Below are positions 16,324-24,746 of a stretch of 53,216 bases of DNA, piece by piece. The stretch comes from Candidatus Woesearchaeota archaeon (GTDB lineage: Archaea > Nanobdellota > Nanobdellia > Woesearchaeales > WJIZ01): positions 1 to 53,216 of the forward strand of contig JAAOYF010000028.1 in assembly GCA_018221205.1 (NCBI GenBank), written 5' to 3'. The translations under genes and the position numbers were made by a program. The number at the start of each line of letters is the position of its first letter. Position 1 is the first letter of the stretch. The notes beneath the pieces were generated by a model. That model worked only from the letters and a program-made list of their open reading frames with translations. It did not search any database and was not told where the DNA came from.

Positions 16324-18202
16324 TTTCTATACCTCCGAATGGAACATATTTTTTTCCTTGTCCTTCATAGAATTTTGAGAAAAACTCAAGAAAGTGAAGC
16401 CTGATGGAGTGAACAAATGCACCTAAGCCATTCATCGCCAGATTGAAGAGATGGCCTATGATGAACACCATAGGGGCAGCTATCTTCCCTACAAAAGGAA
16501 TGCCCCATACCATCAGCGTCATGAAATTTACCGCTAATGCGATGCCTGCAGTCCCTACAGCAAGTGCCATCAATCTGCCATAGGAGAATAAATCTCCTAT
16601 GAAGCCAGTGAAATTGAACACTGATAAGAGAGAGGGAACAACTCCTGCTTCGTCATAGGTGAGACCTACCTGGAATACGAGCGAGAGCAAGAGCAAGCTG
16701 TAGCCGAATACAGGAATCTGCAGCACAAACATGATCAAAGAGAAGAGGAATAGAATCCACACCCCCTGCTTATGCAATGCGTCTTTGACTTTCTTCTTCT
16801 TCATATTTTCAAAAAAACCTACTGCCAATCCGGTGAAGAGATGGATTGCGCCAAGAGCAATTGCAATAACCAAGATGGTCGTGATGCTTCCCAACGAATC
16901 AAGGAGTTGAGGGACATTAAATCCTACTCGTTGAAAGAAATCTCCGAAATAGGAGCCGAAAAAACTTCCTAAGACAGCAGTAAAGATACCGAATGTTGTC
17001 AGGATGAGGCCGATATCTTTTGTTCTTCTATCATAGCTTCCTTTTCCCCTTATCAGGAGGAGGCCCAAGGCCAATAGGACGAAGCCATAGACGACATCAG
17101 TCAGCATGAAGCCGAAGAAGAATGAAAAGGTGATGGCAAGTATCGGAGTCGGGTCGATGTCCTTATAGCGGGGCAGGGAATAGAGTTCAGTGAACAGCTC
17201 GAACGGCTTGATGATCCTTGGATTTTTCAGCAGCGTAGGAGCATCTTCTGCTTCTTCATAGCTCAGATGGAACCCTTTGGCCTCTCGTCCGATGACATAT
17301 TCGAATTCATCCTTGTTCTTTTCAGGGAGCCAGCAGTCCAGTACAGAGAAAGATTCGGCTCCTTTGAGCATCTCTAAGGCAGTTATCTTCTCCTTCCAGA
17401 TATTCAACTCTTTCAGGAACGAATCGAGCAGGCGATGATTGGCCACAAAGAGACGGTATTGATCTTTCATTATCCTGTTTTCCTCTTGCAAGAGCTTCAG
17501 ATTCTCATCTTTTAATGTCTTTATTCTCAGATGAGGAAGGATACCTTCTTTCGACAATTGCAAGGCATCAAAACCGACAGTATGCAGGCCTGATTCGATC
17601 TTCTGCGCATCCTCATGCAGGCAGACGACAATAAGCAGGCAGACCTTCTCATCAATGGGTTTGGTGAGTATGATGGCTCTTTCCAATGATAGGCGATGTT
17701 GAGCTGAGTAGGAGATTATTCCGGCGAATTTCCTGAAAAACTGTGAATCTGCCAGCGCATCTAGCTTGATATCAGGCAGATATCTCAGATTCTCTATCTC
17801 ATAATCGTTCTTGTTCCTGTTTTCCTGGATAGCCTTGACCCTCTGTGCATTCTTTTTAACACGGTCTTCCATAGTATCGAGAATATCTGTTATTTCCCCG
17901 AACAATTCCTCTTTTTTCAGCTGGGCGACACTTTTCAGCGTGGTCTTTTTTGAGAAGAGGTCCTTGAAGAAATTCTTGGGGGTCGCTTTGCTATACTGGC
18001 CAAGGGTCTCTTTGAGGAATTTGACGCGGGCATAGAGGTTGATAGTCTGCTGCTCGTCTTCATCAAGGCTCTGCTCATCCAGATTCACTTCTGATTTTGT
18101 TAGTTGGCAGATGCCCTGCTTGTATAATGCAGAGATGACCTCTTGAGCATGGTCTTTAGGCAGAATCACTGAAGTCCTCACTATCTTTTCTGGCTTAAAC
18201 AT
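16313..18202 (-). CDS. atpI: A/V-type ATPase subunit I (a), operon 1
   Basis: 629 residues. Stator membrane subunit that forms the ion half-channels. The N-terminal about 330 residues are soluble and coiled (binding the peripheral stalks); the rest has seven to eight membrane helices starting with P-T-P-I-L-A-I-T-F-S-F-F-F-G. The two arginines expected to face the rotor carboxylate are seen in S-Y-G-R-L-M-A-L and H-S-I-R-L-H-F-L-E-F-F-S-K-F-Y. The ATG overlaps the H gene by 8 nt. Confidence 0.95.
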   Translation of the reverse strand: MFKPEKIVRTSVILPKDHAQEVISALYKQGICQLTKSEVNLDEQSLDEDEQQTINLYARVKFLKETLGQYSKATPKNFFKDLFSKKTTLKSVAQLKKEELFGEITDILDTMEDRVKKNAQRVKAIQENRNKNDYEIENLRYLPDIKLDALADSQFFRKFAGIISYSAQHRLSLERAIILTKPIDEKVCLLIVVCLHEDAQKIESGLHTVGFDALQLSKEGILPHLRIKTLKDENLKLLQEENRIMKDQYRLFVANHRLLDSFLKELNIWKEKITALEMLKGAESFSVLDCWLPEKNKDEFEYVIGREAKGFHLSYEEAEDAPTLLKNPRIIKPFELFTELYSLPRYKDIDPTPILAITFSFFFGFMLTDVVYGFVLLALGLLLIRGKGSYDRRTKDIGLILTTFGIFTAVLGSFFGSYFGDFFQRVGFNVPQLLDSLGSITTILVIAIALGAIHLFTGLAVGFFENMKKKKVKDALHKQGVWILFLFSLIMFVLQIPVFGYSLLLLSLVFQVGLTYDEAGVVPSLLSVFNFTGFIGDLFSYGRLMALAVGTAGIALAVNFMTLMVWGIPFVGKIAAPMVFIIGHLFNLAMNGLGAFVHSIRLHFLEFFSKFYEGQGKKYVPFGGIENGN

Positions 18203-18509
18203 TTTTCAGAAACTCCTCAAAGATGATATTGATGGCATCATTAATCCTGTTTTTGACAGCATCAAGCTGGTGTATCTTCTCGCTATAGGACTGTCTCAAT
18301 GAAGATGCTTCTTTCTTTGCCTCTTCCTGGGCTTTTTTCACCAGATTATGTTTGTAAGAGGATAGTTCAAAGAGCTCCATATGGTTCTTATCAAGAAGCT
18401 CTTTCTTCTGCTGCGAGAGGATATCTAGAAAGACCCTTTTTTTCTGCTCAAACGCTGACTCTTGACTCTTCTCGAAGAGTTGTAGCTCTTCCAGTACTGA
18501 AATGTCCAT
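18195..18509 (-). CDS. atpH: A/V-type ATPase subunit H, operon 1
   Basis: 104 residues, almost entirely a charged coiled-coil helix rich in Gln, Lys and Glu, ending in a shorter amphipathic segment. This is the peripheral-stalk partner of subunit E. It is first in the operon and has the strong ribosome binding site AGGGGTGACG. Assigned from position and coiled-coil character more than from sequence motifs, which are weak in this family. Confidence 0.82.
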   Translation of the reverse strand: MDISVLEELQLFEKSQESAFEQKKRVFLDILSQQKKELLDKNHMELFELSSYKHNLVKKAQEEAKKEASSLRQSYSEKIHQLDAVKNRINDAINIIFEEFLKNV

Positions 18510-18510
18510 C

Positions 18511-18556
18511 CGTCACCCCTTTTTATATCTCTTCTCGGAAGGGGTGTTTTTAAATC
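18511..18556 (-). promoter_or_regulatory. Promoter and ribosome binding site of ATPase operon 1
   Basis: On the minus strand the TATA-like GATTTAAAAACAC (18556-18544) would start transcription near 18524, giving a leader of about 15 nt that contains AGGGGTGACG. A second AT-rich GATATAAAAA lies too near the ATG to act as its TATA box. Operon 1 can therefore be transcribed independently of operon 2. Confidence 0.5.
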
Positions 18557-18590
18557 TTTTGCTAGAGATTTTTCGAAAATCTCGCAAAAG
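18556..18590. repeat. Inverted repeat between the ATPase operons
   Basis: Arms CTTTTGC-TA-GAGATTTT and AAAATCTC-GCAAAAG pair over 15 bp with a 2-nt bulge and a TCG loop. It sits immediately upstream of the operon 1 TATA box and 86 nt after the last ORF of operon 2. It could be a processing or termination structure for operon 2, or a regulator-binding palindrome for operon 1. Confidence 0.6.
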
Positions 18591-18597
18591 AGCACAC

Positions 18598-18624
18598 AGG
18601 GTATTTCGCTTCGCTCAATACCCT
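18598..18624. repeat. Hairpin AGGGTATT/AATACCCT
   Basis: Perfect 8-bp stem with an 11-nt loop (TCGCTTCGCTC) in the same inter-operon gap. Read on the minus strand it is in the 3' untranslated region of operon 2. Confidence 0.55.
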
Positions 18625-18626
18625 AA

Positions 18627-18651
18627 GGCAACCCCTCGTCGAGCAGCGCCA
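18627..18651. repeat. Copy 1 of a dispersed intergenic repeat
   Basis: GGCAACCCC followed by TCGTCGAGCAGCGCCA matches the segment at 50109-50133 at 21 of 25 positions. Both copies sit beside hairpins in intergenic DNA, like bacterial REP elements or small IS remnants. Confidence 0.5.
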
Positions 18652-18675
18652 ACTCCTACTTAAGTGGACTATTTG

Positions 18676-18813
18676 TTATAAGAACTTTTTAAAGAATACG
18701 ACGATTAAGGTAACGAACAAGGCAAGAACAACAGCATTTATCAATGCGACAATCAGCCAGAATTTAGTTGACGGCTTCTTTAGCCAATTCTTGAATCTTT
18801 TCCAGCGCTTCAT
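18676..18813 (-). CDS. Small one-helix membrane protein at the end of ATPase operon 2
   Basis: 45 residues. MKRWKRFKNWLKKPSTK is a strongly basic head, followed by one membrane helix of about 24 residues (FWLIVALINAVVLALFVTLIVVFF) ending K-K-F-L; the positive ends suggest the N-terminus stays inside. Its ATG overlaps the stop of the D gene (ATGA), so it is translationally coupled to the ATPase. No family recognised. Together with the similar tiny ORF after operon 1 it suggests an unnamed accessory or assembly subunit. Confidence 0.7.
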   Translation of the reverse strand: MKRWKRFKNWLKKPSTKFWLIVALINAVVLALFVTLIVVFFKKFL

Positions 18814-19427
18814 GTTTTTTTCTTTATGCGCTTCATCCTGAAGACATTCTCTCTTTCTGCCTCTTCTAGGCGGAGCTGGATAAAAGAGGAGGTCTTCTCC
18901 ATACGCGGGATGACTTCAAACTCGAGTGCATTCACCCTTCTTTTTGTCTTTTCGATCTCTCTCAACAGCTTTCTCATACCAGTCTCGACTTCTGCAGCCT
19001 TGATGATCTTCTCGACGACCTTCTCATAGCCGGATGCTGCCTCATCCACTGCAGCTGAGCTGTATAGGCCATATCCCCTTTTCAGGGTTGATTTCTGCAC
19101 TTCAATCTCACCGATATTCGGCACTAAAACTCCCATGATGTTCTTTGTGCCTATCTCGACTTCAGGAGATTTGGAAACAGCCAAGGCAATCGACTTTATC
19201 TTGAGATCAGATTCGAGCAGGCGGGCCATATTCATCTTGTCAAGAGCACTTTTGTACTCCTCGACAATCTCCCCTCTCAGATTCTTCACTTCTTTGAGGA
19301 TGTCAAAGAAATCCAAGATGAGGCCGTCACGCTTTTTCTTCAGGAGATTATACCCGGATTTAGCCAGCTTGATCTTCTTCTTCAATTCCATCAATTCCGA
19401 TCTTGTCGGTTTGACGTTCTGGGTCAT
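18810..19427 (-). CDS. atpD: A/V-type ATPase subunit D, operon 2 (central stalk)
   Basis: 205 residues, central rotor axle of the second ATPase. Conserved P-T-R-S-E-L-M-E-L-K-K-K-I, N-L-L-K-K-K-R-D-G-L-I-L-D-F-F and K-T-K-R-R-V-N-A-L-E-F-E-V-I-P-R segments. Clearly paralogous to the D at 10360 but with many differences. Touches the B stop (1-nt overlap) and overlaps the small membrane gene. Confidence 0.95.
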   Translation of the reverse strand: MTQNVKPTRSELMELKKKIKLAKSGYNLLKKKRDGLILDFFDILKEVKNLRGEIVEEYKSALDKMNMARLLESDLKIKSIALAVSKSPEVEIGTKNIMGVLVPNIGEIEVQKSTLKRGYGLYSSAAVDEAASGYEKVVEKIIKAAEVETGMRKLLREIEKTKRRVNALEFEVIPRMEKTSSFIQLRLEEAERENVFRMKRIKKKT

Positions 19428-20890
19428 TACGCTACCTCTTTCTTCAAGTCGTCTTCATCGACGCCGCCTTCAAGGGGTTTTTTGTATTTGGGTGTTGTCT
19501 TTCCTGATCCTGCTATTTTTTCTACATGATCTTTGTAGTACTTCTTCTTCAGGTCTGGGGAGATCCTTGTCAATTCATCCGGTGGAATCATGCCAAAAAG
19601 CTTCCAGCCCATATTCAAGGTTGTGGTTATTGTCCTGTCTTCATCTTTTGACTGGGTCACGAACACTTTCTCGAACTCTTCTGCGAATTTCAAAAGCCGC
19701 TTATCTCTTGCTGACAATGCTTCTTCACCGACGATGGCCACTAGCCCTCTTAAGTCCCGGCCTTCTGCATAACCTGCATAGAGCTGGTCTGAGACTGATT
19801 TATGGTCATCTCTTGTTTTCTTCGGACCTATACCAAGGTTCATCAGCCGTGATAATGACGGCAAGACATCAACCGGAGGATATATCCCTTTTCTGTGCAG
19901 CTCTCGGCTCAGGACAATCTGGCCCTCAGTGATATATCCTGTCAGGTCGGGAATAGGATGTGTAATATCATCTCCGATCATGGTCAAGATAGGGAACTGA
20001 GTGATAGACCCCTTTTTGCCCTTGATGACTCCTGCCCTTTCATAGATAGAAGCCAAGTCAGTATACATGTATCCTGGATAGCCTCTTCGTCCTGGAACTT
20101 CTTCTCGTGCTGCTCCGATCTCTCGCAATGACTCACAATAGTTTGTCATATCGGTCAGGACAACCAAGACGTGATAGCCTTTCTCGAATGCAATGTATTC
20201 TGCAGCAGTCAAGGCCATCTTTGGTGTAACTAGTCTTTCGACAGCAGGATCATCTGCTAAGTTCAAGAAGATGATTGCTTTAGACAATGCACCTGTCCTC
20301 TCGAAATCTGCGATGAAGTATTGAGCTTCTTCATTTGTTATACCCATAGCTGCGAAGACAACGATGAACTTTTCTCCTTCTCCAAGCACCTTGGCCTGTC
20401 GGGCAATCTGCAATGCCATCTCACTATGAGGCAAACCAGAGCCTGAGAAAATAGGCAGTTTCTGCCCTCTTACGAGGGTATTTGTCGCGTCAATTGTTGA
20501 GATGCCTGTCTGGATAAAGTCTGCAGGAGTGTCTCTTGCGTATGGATTGATGGCTGCTCCGATGATATCCATCTTCTGCTCTGGAATTATGGGGGCCTTT
20601 CCATCAATGGGCTTTCCAGCGCCGTTGAAGACTCTTCCTAACATATCTCCAGAAACACCCAATTTAAGGGTCTCGCCAAGGAACTTCACTTTCGCCCCTT
20701 TTCCGATTCCTGATGTGCCCTCGAAGATCTGGACAACGACGAGATCATCAGAGGTATCAAGGACCTGTCCTGTCTTGACCTCTCCTGAATCCAGCTTGAT
20801 GCTGACGATATCAGCATATCCTATGGGCTCTGTCTTCTCTACGAAAATCAGAGGACCGGCGACTTTGGTTATTGTTTTATATTCTTTCAT
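19427..20890 (-). CDS. atpB: A/V-type ATPase subunit B, operon 2
   Basis: 487 residues from the ATG at 20890. I prefer it to the GTG 9 nt upstream because AGGGTGAT forms a ribosome binding site for the ATG and that GTG is part of it. Same landmarks as the other [39 protein letters not shown] and S-L-S-R-L-M. A charged tail of about 30 residues ([14 protein letters not shown]) follows the usual end and is missing from the operon 1 copy; it could control pairing of the right D or F. Confidence 0.96.
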   Translation of the reverse strand: MKEYKTITKVAGPLIFVEKTEPIGYADIVSIKLDSGEVKTGQVLDTSDDLVVVQIFEGTSGIGKGAKVKFLGETLKLGVSGDMLGRVFNGAGKPIDGKAPIIPEQKMDIIGAAINPYARDTPADFIQTGISTIDATNTLVRGQKLPIFSGSGLPHSEMALQIARQAKVLGEGEKFIVVFAAMGITNEEAQYFIADFERTGALSKAIIFLNLADDPAVERLVTPKMALTAAEYIAFEKGYHVLVVLTDMTNYCESLREIGAAREEVPGRRGYPGYMYTDLASIYERAGVIKGKKGSITQFPILTMIGDDITHPIPDLTGYITEGQIVLSRELHRKGIYPPVDVLPSLSRLMNLGIGPKKTRDDHKSVSDQLYAGYAEGRDLRGLVAIVGEEALSARDKRLLKFAEEFEKVFVTQSKDEDRTITTTLNMGWKLFGMIPPDELTRISPDLKKKYYKDHVEKIAGSGKTTPKYKKPLEGGVDEDDLKKEVA

Positions 20891-20895
20891 TATAA

Positions 20896-22626
20896 TCACC
20901 CTAGTGCTGCGAACTCTTTTGTCATACTTTTTTCAGCGTCCGTCAGGATCTTCTGATAGTCCTTATCGAACTTTGAGTTCACAATCTCGTTCTTTGACTT
21001 CACTTCAAGGATCTTCTGGATTCTCATCCCTTTGCCCAGGGCTTCCTGTCCAAGGTCCCTATATTTGAGAATAGTCTTCATGATCGCTCTTGTTTTCTTC
21101 AGATCGCAGAACGTATCAACTGCGTGGAACGCGTTCTGCTGCAGGAAAAATTCTCTGATCATCCTGGCAACCTCTAAGGTCAGCTGCTCTCTGTCAGGCA
21201 GGGCATCGGATCCTACTAACTGTACGATCTGAAGCAGTTTCTCTTCTTCCTGCAAGATGCTCATGAACTCGGTCTGGAGCTTCTTAAAATCCTTTCCGAC
21301 ATTCTCTGCAAACCAGGGCTCTAGTGCGTCTCGATATAGTGAATACGAGGTGAGCCAATTGATACTGGGGAAATGTCTTCTTTGGGCGAGCTTTGCGTCC
21401 AATGCCCAGAACGCCTTGGTGACCCTTAGGGTATTCTGAGTAACGGGCTCTGAGAAGTCGCCTCCTGGGGGAGAGACAGCTCCGATAAGTGTTACAGATC
21501 CTTCTTTCTTCTTTCCTTTCGGAATGGCCCTTCCTGCCCGTTCGTAGAACTGCGCAAGTCTTGTTGCGAGATATGCAGGGTAGCCTTCTTCACCAGGCAT
21601 CTCTTCCAGCCTTGAGGAGATCTCTCTCATGGCTTCAGCCCATCTTGAGGTTGAATCTGCCATCATAGCAACACTGTAACCCATATCCCTAAAGTATTCT
21701 GCTATCGTTACTCCAGTATAAACAGATGCTTCTCTTGCTGCTACTGGCATATTTGAGGTGTTCGCAATGAGGACTGTCCGATTCATGAGTGCTTTTCCGG
21801 ATTTTGGATCAATAAGTGCTGGGAATTCTTTCAGAACCTCTGTCATCTCATTTCCTCGTTCGCCGCAACCGACATAGACGACGATATCTGCGTCAGCCCA
21901 TTTAGCCAATGTCTGCTGAGCAACGGTTTTTCCTGCTCCGAACGGACCTGGAATGGCTGCTACCCCTCCTTTTGCTAGCGGGAAGAGTGCGTCGAAGATC
22001 CTTTGTCCTGTTATCAATGGAACAGTCGGATTGAGTTTCTTTCCAACAGGCCGCGCTTTTCTGACAGGCCAGAGCTGCTTCATCTTTAAGATAGTGCCGT
22101 CATCCAATTTTCCGACAGGTTCGTCAACAGTATATTTACCTGAGGATATCTCCTTGATCTTTCCTTCCTTGTCAAGAGGGACCATGATGCTGTGCATGAT
22201 TCCAGGTGTCTCTTCGACTTCGCCGATAACTTGGCCAGGCTTTACTGCATCACCTTTCTTCACTTTGGCCTTGAAATCCCACTTTTTCTTTGGGTCCAAG
22301 CCTGGAGCTTCGAGGCCGCGGAAGATATAATCTCCCTGTTCCTGCTGAAGCACAGGCAGCGGTCTCTGGATTCCGTCGTAGATGCTCGTCAATAATCCGG
22401 GACCGAGTTCGATGCTCAGCGGCTTTTTTGTATTAATGACCGGCTCGCCAGGCTGCAGGGCAGAGGTATCTTCATAGACCTGGATGATGATCTTATCCCC
22501 ATCTATCTGGATGACCTCACCCATGAGCTTTTCATTGCCTACTTTCACGAGATCGTACATGTTTGCACTGATTCCTTTTGCGACCACGACTGGGCCAGCA
22601 ATCCTATATAAAACACCTTTTTCCAT
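20896..22626 (-). CDS. atpA: A/V-type ATPase catalytic subunit A, operon 2
   Basis: 576 residues. Walker A G-P-F-G-A-G-K-T near residue 229, G-C-G-E-R-G-N-E near 256, and the A-type bulge region at about 115-190. Full catalytic equipment, so both machines in the window should hydrolyse or make ATP. Shares its first base with the F stop and ends 5 nt before the B start. It has about 20 extra residues at the C-terminus relative to the operon 1 A subunit. Confidence 0.97.
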   Translation of the reverse strand: MEKGVLYRIAGPVVVAKGISANMYDLVKVGNEKLMGEVIQIDGDKIIIQVYEDTSALQPGEPVINTKKPLSIELGPGLLTSIYDGIQRPLPVLQQEQGDYIFRGLEAPGLDPKKKWDFKAKVKKGDAVKPGQVIGEVEETPGIMHSIMVPLDKEGKIKEISSGKYTVDEPVGKLDDGTILKMKQLWPVRKARPVGKKLNPTVPLITGQRIFDALFPLAKGGVAAIPGPFGAGKTVAQQTLAKWADADIVVYVGCGERGNEMTEVLKEFPALIDPKSGKALMNRTVLIANTSNMPVAAREASVYTGVTIAEYFRDMGYSVAMMADSTSRWAEAMREISSRLEEMPGEEGYPAYLATRLAQFYERAGRAIPKGKKKEGSVTLIGAVSPPGGDFSEPVTQNTLRVTKAFWALDAKLAQRRHFPSINWLTSYSLYRDALEPWFAENVGKDFKKLQTEFMSILQEEEKLLQIVQLVGSDALPDREQLTLEVARMIREFFLQQNAFHAVDTFCDLKKTRAIMKTILKYRDLGQEALGKGMRIQKILEVKSKNEIVNSKFDKDYQKILTDAEKSMTKEFAALG

Positions 22627-22940
22627 TATGATTCACCTTTCCATAGATCTACTCCTATAGATTTGATTATCAATTTGCGGATATTGTCTCCGCCTGCATC
22701 TTTTGAGAGTGAGATGAAGACCGGATCAACAGAGTCTTCGATGTCTGAGCGGTCTTGGGATTCCAATTTTTGCAAAACGCTTTCGTCGACAATGATGATG
22801 CCTACTTCTTTATTCTCTTTCAGCTGATACATCTTATCTAAAATATCTTTCTTGTCTTCTGTGTTGACCGACATCCTGATGCCTGCCAATTGGAATCCTA
22901 GCGTGAATGCCTCTGTCCCTATGCACGCCACTTTCTTCAT
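22626..22940 (-). CDS. atpF: A/V-type ATPase subunit F, operon 2
   Basis: 104 residues. N-terminal signature [13 protein letters not shown], then strands and helices including [10 protein letters not shown]. Central-stalk subunit bound to D. Overlaps C by 4 nt. The C-terminal 35 residues, thought to extend upward as a brake in some A-type enzymes, are longer than in the operon 1 copy. Confidence 0.9.
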   Translation of the reverse strand: MKKVACIGTEAFTLGFQLAGIRMSVNTEDKKDILDKMYQLKENKEVGIIIVDESVLQKLESQDRSDIEDSVDPVFISLSKDAGGDNIRKLIIKSIGVDLWKGES

Positions 22941-23965
22941 GCGATCACCAACGGCTCTACTTTTTCCATATCCATGCCGAAATTCTTGGCTTTGACGATG
23001 CTCTTGATATTCCGTATCTCGATCTCTTTTGCGAACAGATAGCTCAAGATGACATTGACTGAGAGAGGATTCTGATGCTGGAAGAGAAGTGTTTTCCTGA
23101 AGAGATACTGGTTCAACGCTATTTCCAAGGGAATCAATGAAGATTCGTCAATCTCTTTTATCGGATAAGGAGATTTTGCGATCAACCTATGGATCTCTTC
23201 TTTTGTTTTTGCTTTGAGCAATGATCTCATAAAGACATTGTCTGATCTGTCGAGAGTGAAGAAAATATGCTTCTTAATCTCATCGCTTGCAAAGTTTTCT
23301 TTCTTCAGTCTGAAAAATGTCAATAAATTCGTTGTCTGGATAATGCTCACTAAGAATTCTCTGAACAATTTTCCCTGCCGGGGAATGTTCTTCGCGAAAT
23401 CGAGGAGAGTTCTGAAATAAAAATGATCCAATGCAGTCTCGACATCTACCAATTGCTTTGAGGGCAGCTCTTTGTATCTAAGATAAAATTCATTCAGAGG
23501 AGGTTTCGCTGATTTGAACATCTCCTCATTCTCTTTTTTTCTCATCAGGTCCAGGTCTTGCTCGGACAGCAATCCTATGGGCAAGAGCAATGCTTTCAGC
23601 TCTTCATCAGGAAGATCAATGGCCTTTGCCCGCAATACCACTTTGATATTGTCGATGTCAAATTTGAGAAGATAGGCATCGATGACATCATTGAAATAAT
23701 CCGGAGAAATCCTCTTTAGCTTGGCAATGGTGTGCTTGAAATTCTTGTTCAGGGCCTGTTCTATGAGCTCAAGGCCAGAATACCTCACGCCAAGTTCATT
23801 CATCTCCTTACTGTACTGCGTCTCTCCAAGATAATTGGAGATCTCTGCAAGAGACATCTTCATGAGTTTCTTATAATCTGCTTTAGGTATGAGTAATGTG
23901 CGCATCACCGCGGTCCTCACATAGGTGTAAGGACTTTCCCATAACCTCATCTTACCTTTTTTCAT
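22937..23965 (-). CDS. atpC: A/V-type ATPase subunit C, operon 2
   Basis: 342 residues. Characteristic subunit C beginning Y-T-Y-V-R-T-A-V-M-R-T-L-L-I-P and end E-I-E-I-R-N-I-K-S-I-V-K-A-K-N-F-G. All-helical collar linking the K ring to the DF shaft. Overlaps E by 4 nt. It lacks the hydrophobic N-terminal extension of the operon 1 paralogue. Confidence 0.93.
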   Translation of the reverse strand: MKKGKMRLWESPYTYVRTAVMRTLLIPKADYKKLMKMSLAEISNYLGETQYSKEMNELGVRYSGLELIEQALNKNFKHTIAKLKRISPDYFNDVIDAYLLKFDIDNIKVVLRAKAIDLPDEELKALLLPIGLLSEQDLDLMRKKENEEMFKSAKPPLNEFYLRYKELPSKQLVDVETALDHFYFRTLLDFAKNIPRQGKLFREFLVSIIQTTNLLTFFRLKKENFASDEIKKHIFFTLDRSDNVFMRSLLKAKTKEEIHRLIAKSPYPIKEIDESSLIPLEIALNQYLFRKTLLFQHQNPLSVNVILSYLFAKEIEIRNIKSIVKAKNFGMDMEKVEPLVIA

Positions 23966-24495
23966 CTGAACAACTCTTGTGCTATCTCCTGCAGATATTT
24001 TTCTTTGATACCTCCAACCACTGTATCAAAAGAATAATTTATGCTGACACTGCCATCACTGTTCTCAGAGATCAATCCACCATCTATATCTCCAACTGTT
24101 GCTTTAACTCCTTTGAGGAATTTCGCGTCCTGCTTGTTGCAGTATACCCGAGCTATCTTCATCTGTCTCTGAGCTTTCTTGAGGATGCTCTTCAGATAGG
24201 ATTCTCTCTTTTTTGAAAGTTCCTTCTTCGCTTCCTGAATGGCTTCTTCAATCAACTCCCGTTTCTTCTCGAGCACAAGATGGGCAGCCTCTCCTTGAGA
24301 CTCCGCCTCCTTGATCTGCATTCTGCGCTCCTTCTCTTCTTCAAGAGAATTCTGCAGATGCTTTTTCTTCTCCTGCACGAAATCCTTGAGTTCCTGCTCC
24401 AGTTGCTGTAGTTTGTTTCTGGTTTCTGTCTCTATCTGAGCGATCTCTCTGTCTCTACTCTGTTCGATATCCTTCTTGATTTCTTCAAGTCCCAT
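23962..24495 (-). CDS. atpE: A/V-type ATPase subunit E, operon 2
   Basis: 177 residues. Long charged coiled-coil N-terminal half (E-x-Q-R-D-R-E-I-A-Q-I pattern) and a folded C-terminal half with the D-x-D-x-x-D/G-G-L-I-S-E-N-S-D-G region typical of E. Peripheral stalk with H. Separated from K by 2 nt. Confidence 0.92.
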   Translation of the reverse strand: MGLEEIKKDIEQSRDREIAQIETETRNKLQQLEQELKDFVQEKKKHLQNSLEEEKERRMQIKEAESQGEAAHLVLEKKRELIEEAIQEAKKELSKKRESYLKSILKKAQRQMKIARVYCNKQDAKFLKGVKATVGDIDGGLISENSDGSVSINYSFDTVVGGIKEKYLQEIAQELFR

Positions 24496-24497
24496 GC

Positions 24498-24743
24498 TTA
24501 TCCAGCCATACCGATGATCAAAATGGCGATAACAAGTCCGAAGATAACGATTGTCTCTGGAATAACGGTCAAGATAAGACCTTTTCCGAACAACTCTTCT
24601 TTCTCTGCCATTGCACCTATAGCTGCGGTACCAATTCCTTTTTCAGCCCATGCTGCTGCAAAAGCTGATGCACTGATAGCGATGCCTGCTGCGAGAGCAA
24701 TCATCCCTGTACTTCCATTTGTTATTGCGGCTCCAACTGCCAT
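24498..24743 (-). CDS. atpK: A/V-type ATPase rotor subunit K, single hairpin with two carboxylates (operon 2)
   Basis: 81 residues, two membrane helices. The ion-carrying Glu63 is in I-P-E-T-I-V-I-F-G-L. Exactly 29 residues before it, where Na+-type rings have Gln, is Glu34 (A-W-A-E-K-G-I-G), so two carboxylates could face each other in the ion site. The T-Q-x-x-Y part of the Na+ signature is absent (P-E-T-I instead). One ion site per hairpin gives a high ion-to-ATP ratio, suited to ATP synthesis. A two-carboxylate site is known from the Na+-driven c-ring of Fusobacterium nucleatum, so ion type here is open. Confidence 0.95.
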   Translation of the reverse strand: MAVGAAITNGSTGMIALAAGIAISASAFAAAWAEKGIGTAAIGAMAEKEELFGKGLILTVIPETIVIFGLVIAILIIGMAG

Positions 24744-24746
24744 GTT

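Noticed and set aside
18556-18676. A tRNA in the gap between the ATPase operons
   Set aside because: No T-arm or acceptor-stem pattern; hairpins are of the wrong size.
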